DNA from: Erythrobacter sp. QSSC1-22B
GTDB taxonomy: Bacteria; Pseudomonadota; Alphaproteobacteria; Sphingomonadales; Sphingomonadaceae
DNA: 64,000 nucleotides
Assembly: GCF_001678665.1 (NCBI RefSeq)
Contig: NZ_LZRP01000001.1
Coordinates: 682,001 to 746,000, forward strand
Reading direction: 5' to 3'
The position numbers and the translations under genes are program-made. This document shows positions 30,119 to 38,343 of this stretch, piece by piece. Positions within the stretch are counted from its first letter, which is position 1; each line of letters opens with the position of its first letter. The notes under the pieces are model-generated. The model did no database searches, was not told where the DNA came from, and saw only the letters and a list, made by a program, of their open reading frames with translations.

Positions 30119-30571
30119 GTGCACCGGCTTGCGCAGGCCGGCATCGCGACCTTCCTGCTGATCTCCGCCTTCGATATCCATCGCTGGCGGGTGGACGAAT
30201 GGCAGGCTTTCGATACCGCGTTCGAAGCGCTGGCAGCGCAGATTTTCGGACAGCCGGTGCGACCCGTGTGGCTCTACGCGCTGGCCTTCCCGGTCGTGGC
30301 GGTGAATTTCGGCTGCATGGTGCAAATGGTTCGGGGTCGGCGCGACGGATTGCTGCTTCCCTTCGCCATCAGCGCGATCGTCATCGCGGTGGTGCCGCTG
30401 TTTGCCGGGCAGATGATCGTCTACCGGATGATCTGGGAGCAGATGCTCACCATGCTCGGCTATGCGATCAGCGGGGCGATTGCGACAATCCTCGCGCTCC
30501 GCCTCGACGGCAGGGGACTGGACTCGACGCCCGCCGACGCTAAGGACGCGGGCAACAACAGAGAAGACTGA
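30119..30571 (+). CDS. Small membrane protein inserted between atpD and atpC
   Basis: A 150-residue protein with about three or four hydrophobic segments (residues roughly 8-20, 48-66, 80-98 and 110-128), a basic loop (MVRGRRDG), and a polar C-terminal tail. The frame is open upstream to within atpD, and the first usual start codon is GTG at 30119, so the true start is uncertain. It ends 2 bases before atpC and must be co-transcribed with the ATP synthase genes. I do not recognise a family. It is not an obvious homologue of AtpI or of the F0 subunits. Confidence 0.65.
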   Translation: MHRLAQAGIATFLLISAFDIHRWRVDEWQAFDTAFEALAAQIFGQPVRPVWLYALAFPVVAVNFGCMVQMVRGRRDGLLLPFAISAIVIAVVPLFAGQMIVYRMIWEQMLTMLGYAISGAIATILALRLDGRGLDSTPADAKDAGNNRED

Positions 30572-30573
30572 TC

Positions 30574-30831
30574 ATGGCTTTGCACTTCGAACTCGTCACC
30601 CCGATCAAGCAGGTCCGCAGCGAGGACGTCCACATGGTGGTCGTCCCCGGCACGGAAGGCGAGTTTGGCGTGCTCGAGGGGCATGCGCCCTTCATGTCGA
30701 CCATTCGCGACGGCGCGGTACAGGTCTACCGCACCGAGGGCGCGGCGCCCGAATTGATCGAAGTGCGCGGCGGCTTCGCGGAAGTGGGCGAAAACGGCCT
30801 CACCGTGCTGGCGGAGCACGTCGAGGGCTGA
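30574..30831 (+). CDS. atpC: ATP synthase F1 subunit epsilon, short form
   Basis: The 85-residue product contains the N-terminal beta-sandwich of epsilon ([39 protein letters not shown]) and stops at about the end of that domain. The C-terminal two-helix domain, which in longer epsilon subunits can extend and inhibit ATP hydrolysis, is absent. Short epsilons are known in several alphaproteobacteria, where the separate zeta inhibitor (DUF1476) can take over the role; no zeta gene is in the window. It is the last gene of the operon, followed by a strong terminator. Confidence 0.95.
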   Translation: MALHFELVTPIKQVRSEDVHMVVVPGTEGEFGVLEGHAPFMSTIRDGAVQVYRTEGAAPELIEVRGGFAEVGENGLTVLAEHVEG

Positions 30832-30859
30832 GTTCGCTCGCGACCATCGCAGAATAGAG

Positions 30860-30888
30860 AAAGGGCGGCCTCGACGGGCCGCCCTTTT
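30860..30888 (+). terminator. Rho-independent terminator of the atp operon
   Basis: AAGGGCGGCC (30861-30870) pairs with GGCCGCCCTT (30877-30886) around a 6-base loop, followed by T residues. It lies 30 bases after the atpC stop. The stem is flanked by A and T tracts and could also stop transcripts coming from glmU on the other strand. Confidence 0.88.
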
Positions 30889-30954
30889 CGTTTCCGGTGA
30901 TGAAATGCGCGCCCTCGCCCGGACTTACAGGCACTGCACCGCTCACCTGCACTT

Positions 30955-32325
30955 TCACCCACCCTTTTTGGCTGCAGCCTTCTTCTTTTTCATCGCGTCA
31001 TGGAAGCGATCGGCCCAGCCGGGCTTCACGATCTGCTCGCCGCGGACCATCCGCAGATCGCCATCCGCGACATCGCCGCTCACCGCGCTGCCCGCCGCGA
31101 CGATCGCGTCGCGACCGATGCTGACCGGCGCGATCAGCGCGCTGTTCGAGCCGATGAAGGCGCCCTCGCCGACCACCGTTCTGTGCTTGAAATAGCCGTC
31201 GTAATTGCAAGTGATCGTGCCCGCGCCGATATTGGCACGCGCGCCGACCTCGGCATCGCCGAGATAGGTCAGATGGCTGGCCTTGGCGCCCTCGCCCAGA
31301 ACCGCCGCTTTCATCTCGACGAAATTGCCGACGAAGCTGTCCTTTTTCATCACCGTGCCGGGGCGTAGCCGGGCGAAGGGGCCCGCCTGCGCGCCCTCGC
31401 CGATGCTCGCGCCCTCGATATGGCTGAAGGACTTGATATGCGCCCGATCGGCCACGGTGACCCCGGGGCCGAACACCACATTGGGTTCGACCACCACATC
31501 GCGGCCCAGTTGCGTATCGTAGCTGAAGAACACCGTCTCGGGCGCCTTGAGCGTGACGCCCTCGGCCATGGCTTCCTCGCGGCGAAAGCTCTGCCACTGT
31601 GCCTCGGCAGCGGCGAGTTCGGCGCGGCTGTTGATGCCCGCGACCTCGCCCGGGGCATCGGTGGTGACCACTGCACAGGCGTCGCCGTCGCCGATGGCGA
31701 TATTGACGATGTCGGGGAGGTAATATTCACCTTGCGTATTGTCGTTGCCGACCCGGCGCAGCAGGCCGAACAGGTCGGAAGCACGCGCCGCCATCAGCCC
31801 CGAATTGCACAGTCCGCAGCCGCGCTCTGCCTCGCTGGCATCCTTGAACTCGACCATCTTGCCGATCCGGCCCTCGGCATCGGCGATCACCCGGCCATAG
31901 GCCAGCGGGTCTGCGGGCTCGAAGCCCAGCACCACGACCCGGGGTGCATCCTCGGCATGGAGCCGGTCGAGCATGGCGCGCATGGTTGCCTCGCGGACGA
32001 AGGGCACATCGCCATAGAGGATCAGCACATCACCGCCGAAGCCATCAAGCTCGCTCTCGGCCTGCTGGACGGCATGGGCGGTGCCAAGCTGCGGGTCCTG
32101 CAGGCAGGTGCGCGCGGTGTCCCCCAGCGCCGCCTCGAGCTGTTCGCGCCCGGCACCGACCACCACGACCTTCCTGGCGGGCTCCAGGCTCTCCACACTG
32201 GCCATCAGGTGATGCAGCATCGGCCGGCCGGCGATCGGGTGCAGCACCTTGTGCAGGTCGCTCTTCATGCGGGTGCCCTTGCCCGCGGCGAGAATGACGG
32301 CGGCGAATTCGCGTTTCTGGATCAT
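30955..32325 (-). CDS. glmU: Bifunctional N-acetylglucosamine-1-phosphate uridyltransferase / glucosamine-1-phosphate acetyltransferase
   Basis: GlmU makes UDP-GlcNAc for peptidoglycan and lipopolysaccharide. The 456-residue protein starts at 32325 (MIQKREFAAVILAAGKGTRMKSDLHKVLHP), giving the uridyltransferase nucleotide-binding loop. The C-terminal half is a left-handed beta-helix of hexapeptide repeats with the acetyltransferase segment NFVEMKAAVLGEGAKASHLTYLGDAEVG. A lysine-rich tail ends the protein. The frame runs on open to 33165 upstream, over the divergent gph gene, and that part is not coding on this strand. Confidence 0.97.
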   Translation of the reverse strand: MIQKREFAAVILAAGKGTRMKSDLHKVLHPIAGRPMLHHLMASVESLEPARKVVVVGAGREQLEAALGDTARTCLQDPQLGTAHAVQQAESELDGFGGDVLILYGDVPFVREATMRAMLDRLHAEDAPRVVVLGFEPADPLAYGRVIADAEGRIGKMVEFKDASEAERGCGLCNSGLMAARASDLFGLLRRVGNDNTQGEYYLPDIVNIAIGDGDACAVVTTDAPGEVAGINSRAELAAAEAQWQSFRREEAMAEGVTLKAPETVFFSYDTQLGRDVVVEPNVVFGPGVTVADRAHIKSFSHIEGASIGEGAQAGPFARLRPGTVMKKDSFVGNFVEMKAAVLGEGAKASHLTYLGDAEVGARANIGAGTITCNYDGYFKHRTVVGEGAFIGSNSALIAPVSIGRDAIVAAGSAVSGDVADGDLRMVRGEQIVKPGWADRFHDAMKKKKAAAKKGG

Positions 32326-32385
32326 GGTCTGCGCCTTGCCACCATTCGCTTGCGGTTTGAAGTCGCATCCGTCACCGCCACGTGC

Positions 32386-33063
32386 ATGGTGAAATTCCCC
32401 TTCGACATCGTTGCATTCGACCTCGACGGAACGCTGCTCGACAGTTTCCGCGATCTGGGTGCCGCGGTGAACCACGCGCTCGAAATTGGCGGCTTCGAAC
32501 CGGTCCCGGTCGAGAGCAGCAAGGACCTCATCGGCGGCGGCGCCAAGGTGATGCTGGCGCGCGCAGTCGAGCGCCAGGGCGGGCTGCCCGAGGACGAATT
32601 CCACCCGCTCTACAAGCAGATGCTGACCTATTACGCCGCCAACAACGCGGTCCATTCGCGAGCCTATCCGGGCGCCGAGGACTGCCTGGATGCGCTTGCG
32701 GGGCGCGGGGTGAAACTGGCGGTGGTGACAAACAAGTTCGAGGAATTTGCGCGCGAGATTCTTACCAAGCTCGACCTCGCCGATCGTTTCGAGACCATTA
32801 TCGGCGGCGACACTATGGGCAAGGGCCGCGCCAAGCCGGAGCCGGATTCGCTGATCGAGGCGCGCGGGCGCTGCGGCGGGGGCAGCTTTGCCTTCGTGGG
32901 CGACAGCACCTATGACGTCATGGCGGCACGGGCCGCACAGGTGCCGGTGGTCGGCGCGCGTTACGGTTATTGCGACAAGCCGCCGGGCGAGCTCGGCGCC
33001 GATGTTGAAATCGATTCGCTCGCGGCGCTGATCCCAGCGCTTGAGGGCCTGACGCCAGCCTGA
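32386..33063 (+). CDS. gph: HAD-family phosphatase, phosphoglycolate phosphatase-like
   Basis: The 225-residue protein has HAD motif I DLDGTLLDS near the N-terminus, motif II (VVTNK), the lysine of motif III (AKPEPDS) and motif IV GDSTYD, with an alpha-helical cap between motifs I and II. These features fit Gph, which dephosphorylates 2-phosphoglycolate from DNA repair and oxygenase side reactions. Other small-phosphoester HAD activities are possible. The start at 32386 leaves 60 bases to the divergent glmU start. Confidence 0.88.
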   Translation: MVKFPFDIVAFDLDGTLLDSFRDLGAAVNHALEIGGFEPVPVESSKDLIGGGAKVMLARAVERQGGLPEDEFHPLYKQMLTYYAANNAVHSRAYPGAEDCLDALAGRGVKLAVVTNKFEEFAREILTKLDLADRFETIIGGDTMGKGRAKPEPDSLIEARGRCGGGSFAFVGDSTYDVMAARAAQVPVVGARYGYCDKPPGELGADVEIDSLAALIPALEGLTPA

Positions 33064-33145
33064 GCTCGTCCCGACCCTACGGCACGGCGGCGCGTCGAAC
33101 TGCCGGTTGCAAGCGCGCGGCGAACATGTCAGTCCGCCGCTCAGA

Positions 33146-33163
33146 TTGACGTTCACGTAAACC
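33146..33163. promoter_or_regulatory. LiuR-like palindromic operator upstream of the SDR gene
   Basis: TTGACGT-TC-ACGTAAA is a nearly perfect TTnACGT-N2-ACGTnAA palindrome, 17 bases before the SDR start. From memory, this matches the operator type of LiuR, a MerR-family repressor of branched-chain amino-acid and fatty-acid catabolism in proteobacteria. If right, the SDR gene belongs to that regulon. No LiuR gene is adjacent. Confidence 0.5.
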
Positions 33164-33179
33164 ATATCGGAGACCCAGC

Positions 33180-34109
33180 ATGACCATCGATTTCAAGGAC
33201 AAGGTAGCCATCGTCACCGGCGCAGGCGGCGGTTTGGGCCGCGAATACGCGCTCGAGCTCGGCAAACGCGGCGCCAAGGTCGTGGTCAACGATCTGGGCG
33301 GATCACGCGACGGCACCGGCACCTCGGACATGGCCGCGCAGGTCGTCGAGGAAATCGAGAAGGCCGGCGGCACCGCGATGGCCAATGGCGCCTCGGTCAC
33401 CAATCCCGAGCAGATGGAAAAGATGGTCGCCGACGCCAAGCAGAAGTGGGGCGGCGTCCATGTGCTGATCAACAACGCCGGCGTGCTGCGCGACAAGACC
33501 TTCGCCAAGATGAGCGCGGAAGACTTCGCCTTTGTCGTCGATGTCCACCTCAACGGCTCGGCCTACGCCACCAAGGCGTGCTGGGAGACCTTCCGCGAGC
33601 AGGCCTATGGCCGCGTGCTGATGACCGCGAGCTCGACCGGGCTGTTCGGCAATTTCGGCCAGGCCAATTACGGCGCGGCCAAGCTCGGCCTCGCCGGGCT
33701 GACCAAGACGCTCCAGCTCGAGGGCGCCAAGTACAACATCAAGGTCAACACGCTGAGCCCGGTCGCGGGCACGCGGATGACCGAGGACCTCTTCCCCGAG
33801 GAAGCCTTCAAGCTGTTCGACCCGGTCAATGTCGTCCCCGCGGCGCTGTTCCTCGTCAGCGAGGATGCTCCCAGCAACGCCATCGTCGGCGCCGGTGCGG
33901 GTGGGTTCCACTCCTCCTGGGTGGTGATGAACGATGCGGTCTGGCTTCCCGAAGACCAGCGCACGGTCGAAGGCTTCGCCGAGAACTGGAAGACCATTTC
34001 GGACTTCTCCAACCTCAAGGCGCCGCAGTCGGGCTCCGAGCAGTCGGGCAATATCCTTACCGCGATGCAGAAGGTCACCGGCACCGGACCGTCTTCCGCA
34101 CGCAGCTAG
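33180..34109 (+). CDS. SDR-family NAD(P)-dependent oxidoreductase (MFE-2-like 3-hydroxyacyl dehydrogenase type)
   Basis: A 309-residue short-chain dehydrogenase with the cofactor loop TGAGGGLG (13-20), the long loop NDLGGSRDGTGTSD seen in the multifunctional-enzyme type 2 / 17-beta-HSD4 group, NNAG (98-101) and the catalytic Ser-Tyr164-Lys168 set (NYGAAK). An extra C-terminal region of about 90 residues goes beyond a minimal SDR, as in that group. The likely role is oxidation of 3-hydroxyacyl-CoA or a steroid/alcohol substrate. A LiuR-like operator just upstream agrees with a catabolic acyl-CoA role. GGAGA lies 9 bases before the ATG. Confidence 0.88.
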   Translation: MTIDFKDKVAIVTGAGGGLGREYALELGKRGAKVVVNDLGGSRDGTGTSDMAAQVVEEIEKAGGTAMANGASVTNPEQMEKMVADAKQKWGGVHVLINNAGVLRDKTFAKMSAEDFAFVVDVHLNGSAYATKACWETFREQAYGRVLMTASSTGLFGNFGQANYGAAKLGLAGLTKTLQLEGAKYNIKVNTLSPVAGTRMTEDLFPEEAFKLFDPVNVVPAALFLVSEDAPSNAIVGAGAGGFHSSWVVMNDAVWLPEDQRTVEGFAENWKTISDFSNLKAPQSGSEQSGNILTAMQKVTGTGPSSARS

Positions 34110-34150
34110 GATCGCAACCCGACAAGCGTACTGACGCTCTAATACACCAA

Positions 34151-34189
34151 GCCTATCCTCCCCCGGCATACCAATGGGGGAGGATAGGC
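34151..34189 (+). promoter_or_regulatory. Perfect 14-bp hairpin that contains the Shine-Dalgarno of the next gene
   Basis: GCCTATCCTCCCCC (34151-34164) is the exact reverse complement of GGGGGAGGATAGGC (34176-34189), with an 11-base loop. The GGGGGAGG ribosome-binding site of the membrane-protein gene starting at GTG 34191 lies wholly in the 3' arm, so the folded mRNA would hide it. No T-run follows on either strand. It may control translation, for example by temperature, a ligand or an upstream ribosome. Inference only. Confidence 0.65.
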
Positions 34190-34190
34190 C

Positions 34191-35255
34191 GTGTACAGCC
34201 AGCAGGATCTCAATTCAGCCGTCGCTGCCGGCGCGATCAGCGCCGAGGCGGCCGACGCCTTGCGCGCGCATGTCGCGGCGCAGAATGATTCCGTCCCGGC
34301 CGATGCCGAGCATTTCCGCCTGATTACCGGCTTCAACGATGTTTTCGTCTCGATCGGCGTGGTGATCCTGCTGATCGCAATGGCGGCCATCGGCGACGCG
34401 ATCCTCGCCAGCAGCAACGGTCCTTCGCCGGTCGCAGGTGCGCTGGTGGCGGCCACCGCGTGGCTGCTGGCCGAATTCTTCACCCGCAAGAAGCGGATGG
34501 CGCTGCCCTCCATCATTCTCTTGCTCGCCTTTGTTGGCGGCGTGTTCCTGGCGCTGGTCGGCTTATCGACGCAGATAATCGGGACCGATCCCTCCACGGC
34601 ACAGGAAACGATCGGCGTGCTGCTGGTCGCGCTCGCTGGCCTGATCACCGCCACTGCGTCCTGGGCCCACTGGAAGCGCTTCATGGTGCCCATCACCATC
34701 GCCGCAGGCACCGCAGCGCTGGCCGCCACAGTCGTCGCGCTGATAGTCGCCGCAATCGGTCCCAATTCCGACAATGTGGGCGATGTGGTGCTGGCGATCG
34801 TCTTCGTCGTCGGGCTGGCGGTCTTCGCCTTCGCGATGCGCTGGGACATGAGCGATCCGGCGCGCGGGACGCGGCGCAGCGATGTCGCCTTCTGGCTCCA
34901 CCTGCTCGCCGCACCGATGATCGCGCATCCGGTGTTCACGCTGATCGGTGCGACCGATGGCAGTTCGTTCGGACCCGGCGCAGCACTGGCCGTGCTGGCG
35001 GTGTATGTCGCCTTCGGGCTGGTCGCGCTTGCGGTCGACCGGCGCGCGCTGCTGGTTTCCGCGCTCGCCTATGTGCTGATCGCGCTCACTCTGCTGTTCG
35101 ACCGCTTCGGCGCCGTGGAACTCAGCTTTGCGCTCACGGCGCTGGTGATCGGTTCGGCATTGCTGACGCTGAGCGCGATGTGGACCCCGATCCGCCGCGC
35201 GGTGGTGGGCGCCATGCCCACAACCATGACCGCGCGGCTGCCCGCCACCGCCTGA
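34191..35255 (+). CDS. Polytopic membrane protein of unknown function
   Basis: The 354-residue protein has a soluble N-terminal part of about 45 residues (MYSQQDLNSAVAAGAISAEAADALRAHV) followed by about nine or ten membrane helices. The N-terminal segment resembles the start of DUF2157-like membrane proteins, where a helix with a Gly-Ile turn precedes the membrane domain, but I cannot assign the family with confidence. It has no catalytic motif I recognise. It starts with GTG at 34191, and its strong GGGGGAGG ribosome-binding site is buried in a perfect hairpin. It follows the SDR gene by 81 bases. Confidence 0.78.
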   Translation: MYSQQDLNSAVAAGAISAEAADALRAHVAAQNDSVPADAEHFRLITGFNDVFVSIGVVILLIAMAAIGDAILASSNGPSPVAGALVAATAWLLAEFFTRKKRMALPSIILLLAFVGGVFLALVGLSTQIIGTDPSTAQETIGVLLVALAGLITATASWAHWKRFMVPITIAAGTAALAATVVALIVAAIGPNSDNVGDVVLAIVFVVGLAVFAFAMRWDMSDPARGTRRSDVAFWLHLLAAPMIAHPVFTLIGATDGSSFGPGAALAVLAVYVAFGLVALAVDRRALLVSALAYVLIALTLLFDRFGAVELSFALTALVIGSALLTLSAMWTPIRRAVVGAMPTTMTARLPATA

Positions 35256-35261
35256 GGCGTC

Positions 35262-35627
35262 TCAGTCCTCGACCGTCTTGAGCAACCGCCGCTCCATGGG
35301 CGCAAGGACACCGGCGAGTTCGTGACCGCGCTTGAGCACCTGGCCGTGTTCGCCGAACAGCGCCCACATCCCCTGCCGGTTGCGCAGCGCGGGGCGTTTC
35401 TCGACCCGCATCTGCGGACGTTCGGCGGCGCGGCGGAAGGCGGAAAAGCTCGCCATGTCGCGCGCGAAATCCATCGCATAATCGCGCCATTCACCCGCCG
35501 CGACCATCCGGCCGTAGAGATCGAGGATGCGGATCAACTCGGTCCGGGTAAAGGCGACCTGGAGCGGTGCACGCTGCGGAAACGGCAGCACCGCGCCCGA
35601 GGTCGGGGGTGCGCCTGCGTGCCCCAT
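35262..35627 (-). CDS. DUF2794 domain-containing protein
   Basis: A 121-residue protein with the DUF2794 core: FTRTELIRILDLYGRMVAAGEWRDYAMDF, then FSAFRRAAERPQMRVEKRPALRNRQG and HGQVLKRGHEL. The family is confined largely to alphaproteobacteria and has no known function. Its start codon overlaps the cysE stop by one base (TGATG), so translation is coupled to serine acetyltransferase. It is soluble and basic. Confidence 0.88.
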   Translation of the reverse strand: MGHAGAPPTSGAVLPFPQRAPLQVAFTRTELIRILDLYGRMVAAGEWRDYAMDFARDMASFSAFRRAAERPQMRVEKRPALRNRQGMWALFGEHGQVLKRGHELAGVLAPMERRLLKTVED

Positions 35628-36343
35628 CAGTCCTGCGTACCGCTGCGCAGTCTCTCGTGCTCTGCGACCTCTGTGGTCGCTGCGGGGAAGGCCTTGCGCA
35701 GGCTGTCGAGTTCCGCGCGCATCTCGGTCAGCTGCTTCTCGAGCGCGGCGATACGGCTCGGATCGGGCTCGCAGGGTTCATCGCAGGGCGTGCCGTAGGG
35801 CATGAATTCGCGCATGTAGGTTTCCACCGGGACCAGCGTGCTGCGCGCCTTGAAGCCGACCATGGTGGCACCCTCGGCGACTTCGTCGGTGACCACCGCA
35901 TTGGCACCGATTCGTGCGCGATCGCCCACCGTGATCGGCCCGATCACCTGCGCACCGGAGCCGATGATCACGTTGTTGCCGATGGTCGGATGGCGCTTGC
36001 CACCGACGCCATTGGTGGGATTGGTCCCGCCAAGCGTGACGCATTGGTAGATGGTGACATCGTTGCCGATTACCGCGGTCTCGCCGATTACGGAAAAACC
36101 GTGATCGATGAAGAAATTCCGCCCGATGCTCGCACCGGGGTGGATATCGATCCCGGTCAGGAAGCGGCTGGTGTGATTGACCATGCGGGCGAGAAAAAAC
36201 AGCTCGGCCTCGAATAGCCAATGCGCCACCCGATGCCAGAACAGCGCCCAGACGCCGGGATACAGCAGGATTTCCCAACGCGAACGCGGCGCAGGGTCGC
36301 GCGCGCGGATCGAGTCCAGATAGACAGTGAGACGATCGAACAT
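35627..36343 (-). CDS. cysE: Serine O-acetyltransferase
   Basis: CysE acetylates L-serine with acetyl-CoA, the first step of cysteine synthesis. The 238-residue protein has an N-terminal helical part (EILLYPGVWALFWHRVAHWLF) and a hexapeptide-repeat beta-helix with the active-site histidines in DIHPGASIGRNFFIDHG and the loop GGTNPTNGVGGKRHP. It is of the short EpsC/SrpH-like form. A C-terminal coiled region (RIAALEKQLTEMRAELDSLRKAF) is an extra feature. The start at 36343 has GGAAGAA upstream; the ATG at 36364 lacks one. Confidence 0.92.
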   Translation of the reverse strand: MFDRLTVYLDSIRARDPAPRSRWEILLYPGVWALFWHRVAHWLFEAELFFLARMVNHTSRFLTGIDIHPGASIGRNFFIDHGFSVIGETAVIGNDVTIYQCVTLGGTNPTNGVGGKRHPTIGNNVIIGSGAQVIGPITVGDRARIGANAVVTDEVAEGATMVGFKARSTLVPVETYMREFMPYGTPCDEPCEPDPSRIAALEKQLTEMRAELDSLRKAFPAATTEVAEHERLRSGTQD

Positions 36344-36371
36344 AGGCTGCGATTCTTCCACCATTCGCCGG

Positions 36372-36980
36372 TCAAAGCAAGCGGGCCTGCTCCGGCCCTT
36401 CCACCGCATCGAGCGCATCGCGCCAGATCGAGAGCGTGGCGGGCGCCTTGCGTTCGAGCGAGATGCGGTCGATTTCGGCCACCACCCGCTCGATCGCGGC
36501 ATAGCTGCGCGTCAGCCGCGGGACCAGATAATGCGCCGCGCCATCGGCCAGTGCAAGGCGGCGCTGCTCGGCATGCGCGGCGATCAGCTCCGCCACCATG
36601 GCATCGTCGGGCGCGGTGATGGCGAGTTGCAGCGAGCCTCCCAGCCGCGAGGCGAGATCGGGCAATGCGATCTCCCAGGCGTCGCCATCGGCGACCAGCA
36701 GCAACGGGTGCCCGTCTTCCTGCGCGCGGTTCCAGCGGTGGAAAAGTTGGGTCTCGTCCAAGTCCTGCGCGCCGTCGATCGCCTCGCCATGCCCCTGAGC
36801 TTCGAACCAGCGCGCCAGCAGCGATTTGCCCGAGCGCGGTGGCCCGAGCAGCACCGCGGTGCGGAAGGGCCAGTCATGCGGCTGGGAAAGCGCATCGACC
36901 GCGCGGCGATTGCCGGCACCAACCACGATGCGCGATGGTGCGGCGTCGCCGGAATCGAGGGGGAGCGCGATCTGAGACAT
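36372..36980 (-). CDS. hda: DnaA-homologous regulator HdaA
   Basis: A 202-residue protein related to the AAA+ domain of DnaA, with Walker A GPPRSGKS and helical lid residues toward the C-terminus, but no DNA-binding domain IV. In Caulobacter HdaA acts with the beta clamp to inactivate DnaA-ATP and limit initiation. The N-terminus MSQIALPLDS has the short clamp-binding QxxLPL-type motif expected for Hda. It lies just upstream of cysE and downstream of a DUF2066 gene on the same strand, a grouping seen in related genomes. Confidence 0.9.
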   Translation of the reverse strand: MSQIALPLDSGDAAPSRIVVGAGNRRAVDALSQPHDWPFRTAVLLGPPRSGKSLLARWFEAQGHGEAIDGAQDLDETQLFHRWNRAQEDGHPLLLVADGDAWEIALPDLASRLGGSLQLAITAPDDAMVAELIAAHAEQRRLALADGAAHYLVPRLTRSYAAIERVVAEIDRISLERKAPATLSIWRDALDAVEGPEQARLL

Positions 36981-36995
36981 CGGCGGCGCGCCCGC

Positions 36996-38276
36996 CTAGC
37001 GGCTGATCAGGAGCGCGTTGTTGCCCTGTTGCACGGTGAAACCGCGCGCACGCAGGGCGCCAGCGAGATCCTGGATCGAACCTGCGTAGCTCACCGTCAG
37101 CACCGAAGTGCCGCCGATCGCGGTGCTGCGGATCCCGGCATTGCGCACGCCAGACGCCGCGCGGACTTCCGACAACGCGCCGTTGAACGCCGCGGCATCG
37201 GGGGTCTGGACCTGCACGGTGTAGAGCGCGACCGAACCTTCGGGTGGCGGGGTGTTGACCGGCGCGGCGCTGATCGTGCCGTCTGTTTCGGCCGCGGCAC
37301 TTGATGCGCGTTCGCGGGCAGCACTTTCCGCGCGCTCCCGCGCGTCCGCCGCCTGGCCAGCCTCGATCAGCCGCAGCAGCGCGGGATTGATCTCGGGGGT
37401 GCCCAGATTGAGCGTCGGATCGGGACTGAGCTGCCCGTCGGCCAGCGCCTGCGCGAAGATCGCATCGAAGCGCGTCACCGCCTGCGCGAGCATGTCGGGC
37501 AGCGCCTGCGGGTTGTCTGCGGTCATCGCGAAACTGGCAAGGAAGCGGTTGTCGGGTCCGTGGCGCGCGGTGAACCGCCCCGTGACCGGGCCGCCGGGGT
37601 AGGAATAGTCGAGATTGGCGATCGGGATCAGCACATCCGAAGCGCTGAACTGGTCGAGGACGTTGCGCCACCACAACCGGCTGCGCCGCCCGGTCTGGCC
37701 ATAGGTGATGAGCAGCGAATCGCTCCCCGCGCCCGAGGGTCGGACGTAATCGATCCGGCTCGAACCCGCCTGATATTCGGCCCACGCGCGCTGCCAGGGA
37801 TTGCGCATCTCGTAGACCAGTTGGGTACCCGCCGAGACGGTAACCGGGACCAGCAGCATCGGCGCCGACCGCTGCGCCTGCGCCGCACCGCCGAGATAGG
37901 CGTTGGCGCGCTGGCGGTCGAAGATTACCCCGAGCCGGGCGATATAGCGCCGCGGGCCAAGCTGTTCGCGCTCGATCACGATCGCCGAGACCATCGCGGC
38001 GATCTGCGAATCGGACAGGTCTGGACCTTCCAGCCGCTCCCATGCCTGCCGCTGCGCCGCTTCCCAGCCCTTGGTGCGGGCGTCCTCGGCATCGTCGCCG
38101 GTGACATCGACATCGACCCCGGTGACCGAAATGTCGCTGGATGCCGCGATCGGGGCGATCCCGCGGTCGCCATCGACCTGCGCAAACACCGCCGCCGCGC
38201 ACAGCGCAAGCAGCGCCAGAGCGGCGATCAGCAGGGCCTGCGATCGGCCGAGGGATGGGAGAGCAAAGCGCATCAT
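36996..38276 (-). CDS. DUF2066 domain-containing exported protein
   Basis: A protein of about 426 residues with an N-terminal signal or anchor ([22 protein letters not shown]) and the DUF2066 pattern: [33 protein letters not shown], followed by [25 protein letters not shown] coiled Ala/Glu/Arg linker precedes a C-terminal alpha/beta domain ([22 protein letters not shown]). Function is unknown. Two adjacent ATG codons (38276 and 38273) are possible starts. It is divergent from purM, with 67 bases between, and ends 15 bases upstream of hda. Confidence 0.85.
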   Translation of the reverse strand: MMRFALPSLGRSQALLIAALALLALCAAAVFAQVDGDRGIAPIAASSDISVTGVDVDVTGDDAEDARTKGWEAAQRQAWERLEGPDLSDSQIAAMVSAIVIEREQLGPRRYIARLGVIFDRQRANAYLGGAAQAQRSAPMLLVPVTVSAGTQLVYEMRNPWQRAWAEYQAGSSRIDYVRPSGAGSDSLLITYGQTGRRSRLWWRNVLDQFSASDVLIPIANLDYSYPGGPVTGRFTARHGPDNRFLASFAMTADNPQALPDMLAQAVTRFDAIFAQALADGQLSPDPTLNLGTPEINPALLRLIEAGQAADARERAESAARERASSAAAETDGTISAAPVNTPPPEGSVALYTVQVQTPDAAAFNGALSEVRAASGVRNAGIRSTAIGGTSVLTVSYAGSIQDLAGALRARGFTVQQGNNALLISR

Positions 38277-38343
38277 GGGGAAAACAGCGGCCTTTTGCCC
38301 AAAGCCCCGTGCGAATCCAAGCGGGAATGCTAAAGGACCGGGC

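Noticed and set aside
33146..33163. Possible -35 box TTGACG for the SDR gene
   Set aside because: The TTGACG is part of a better palindrome, and no good -10 box lies at the right distance before the start codon.
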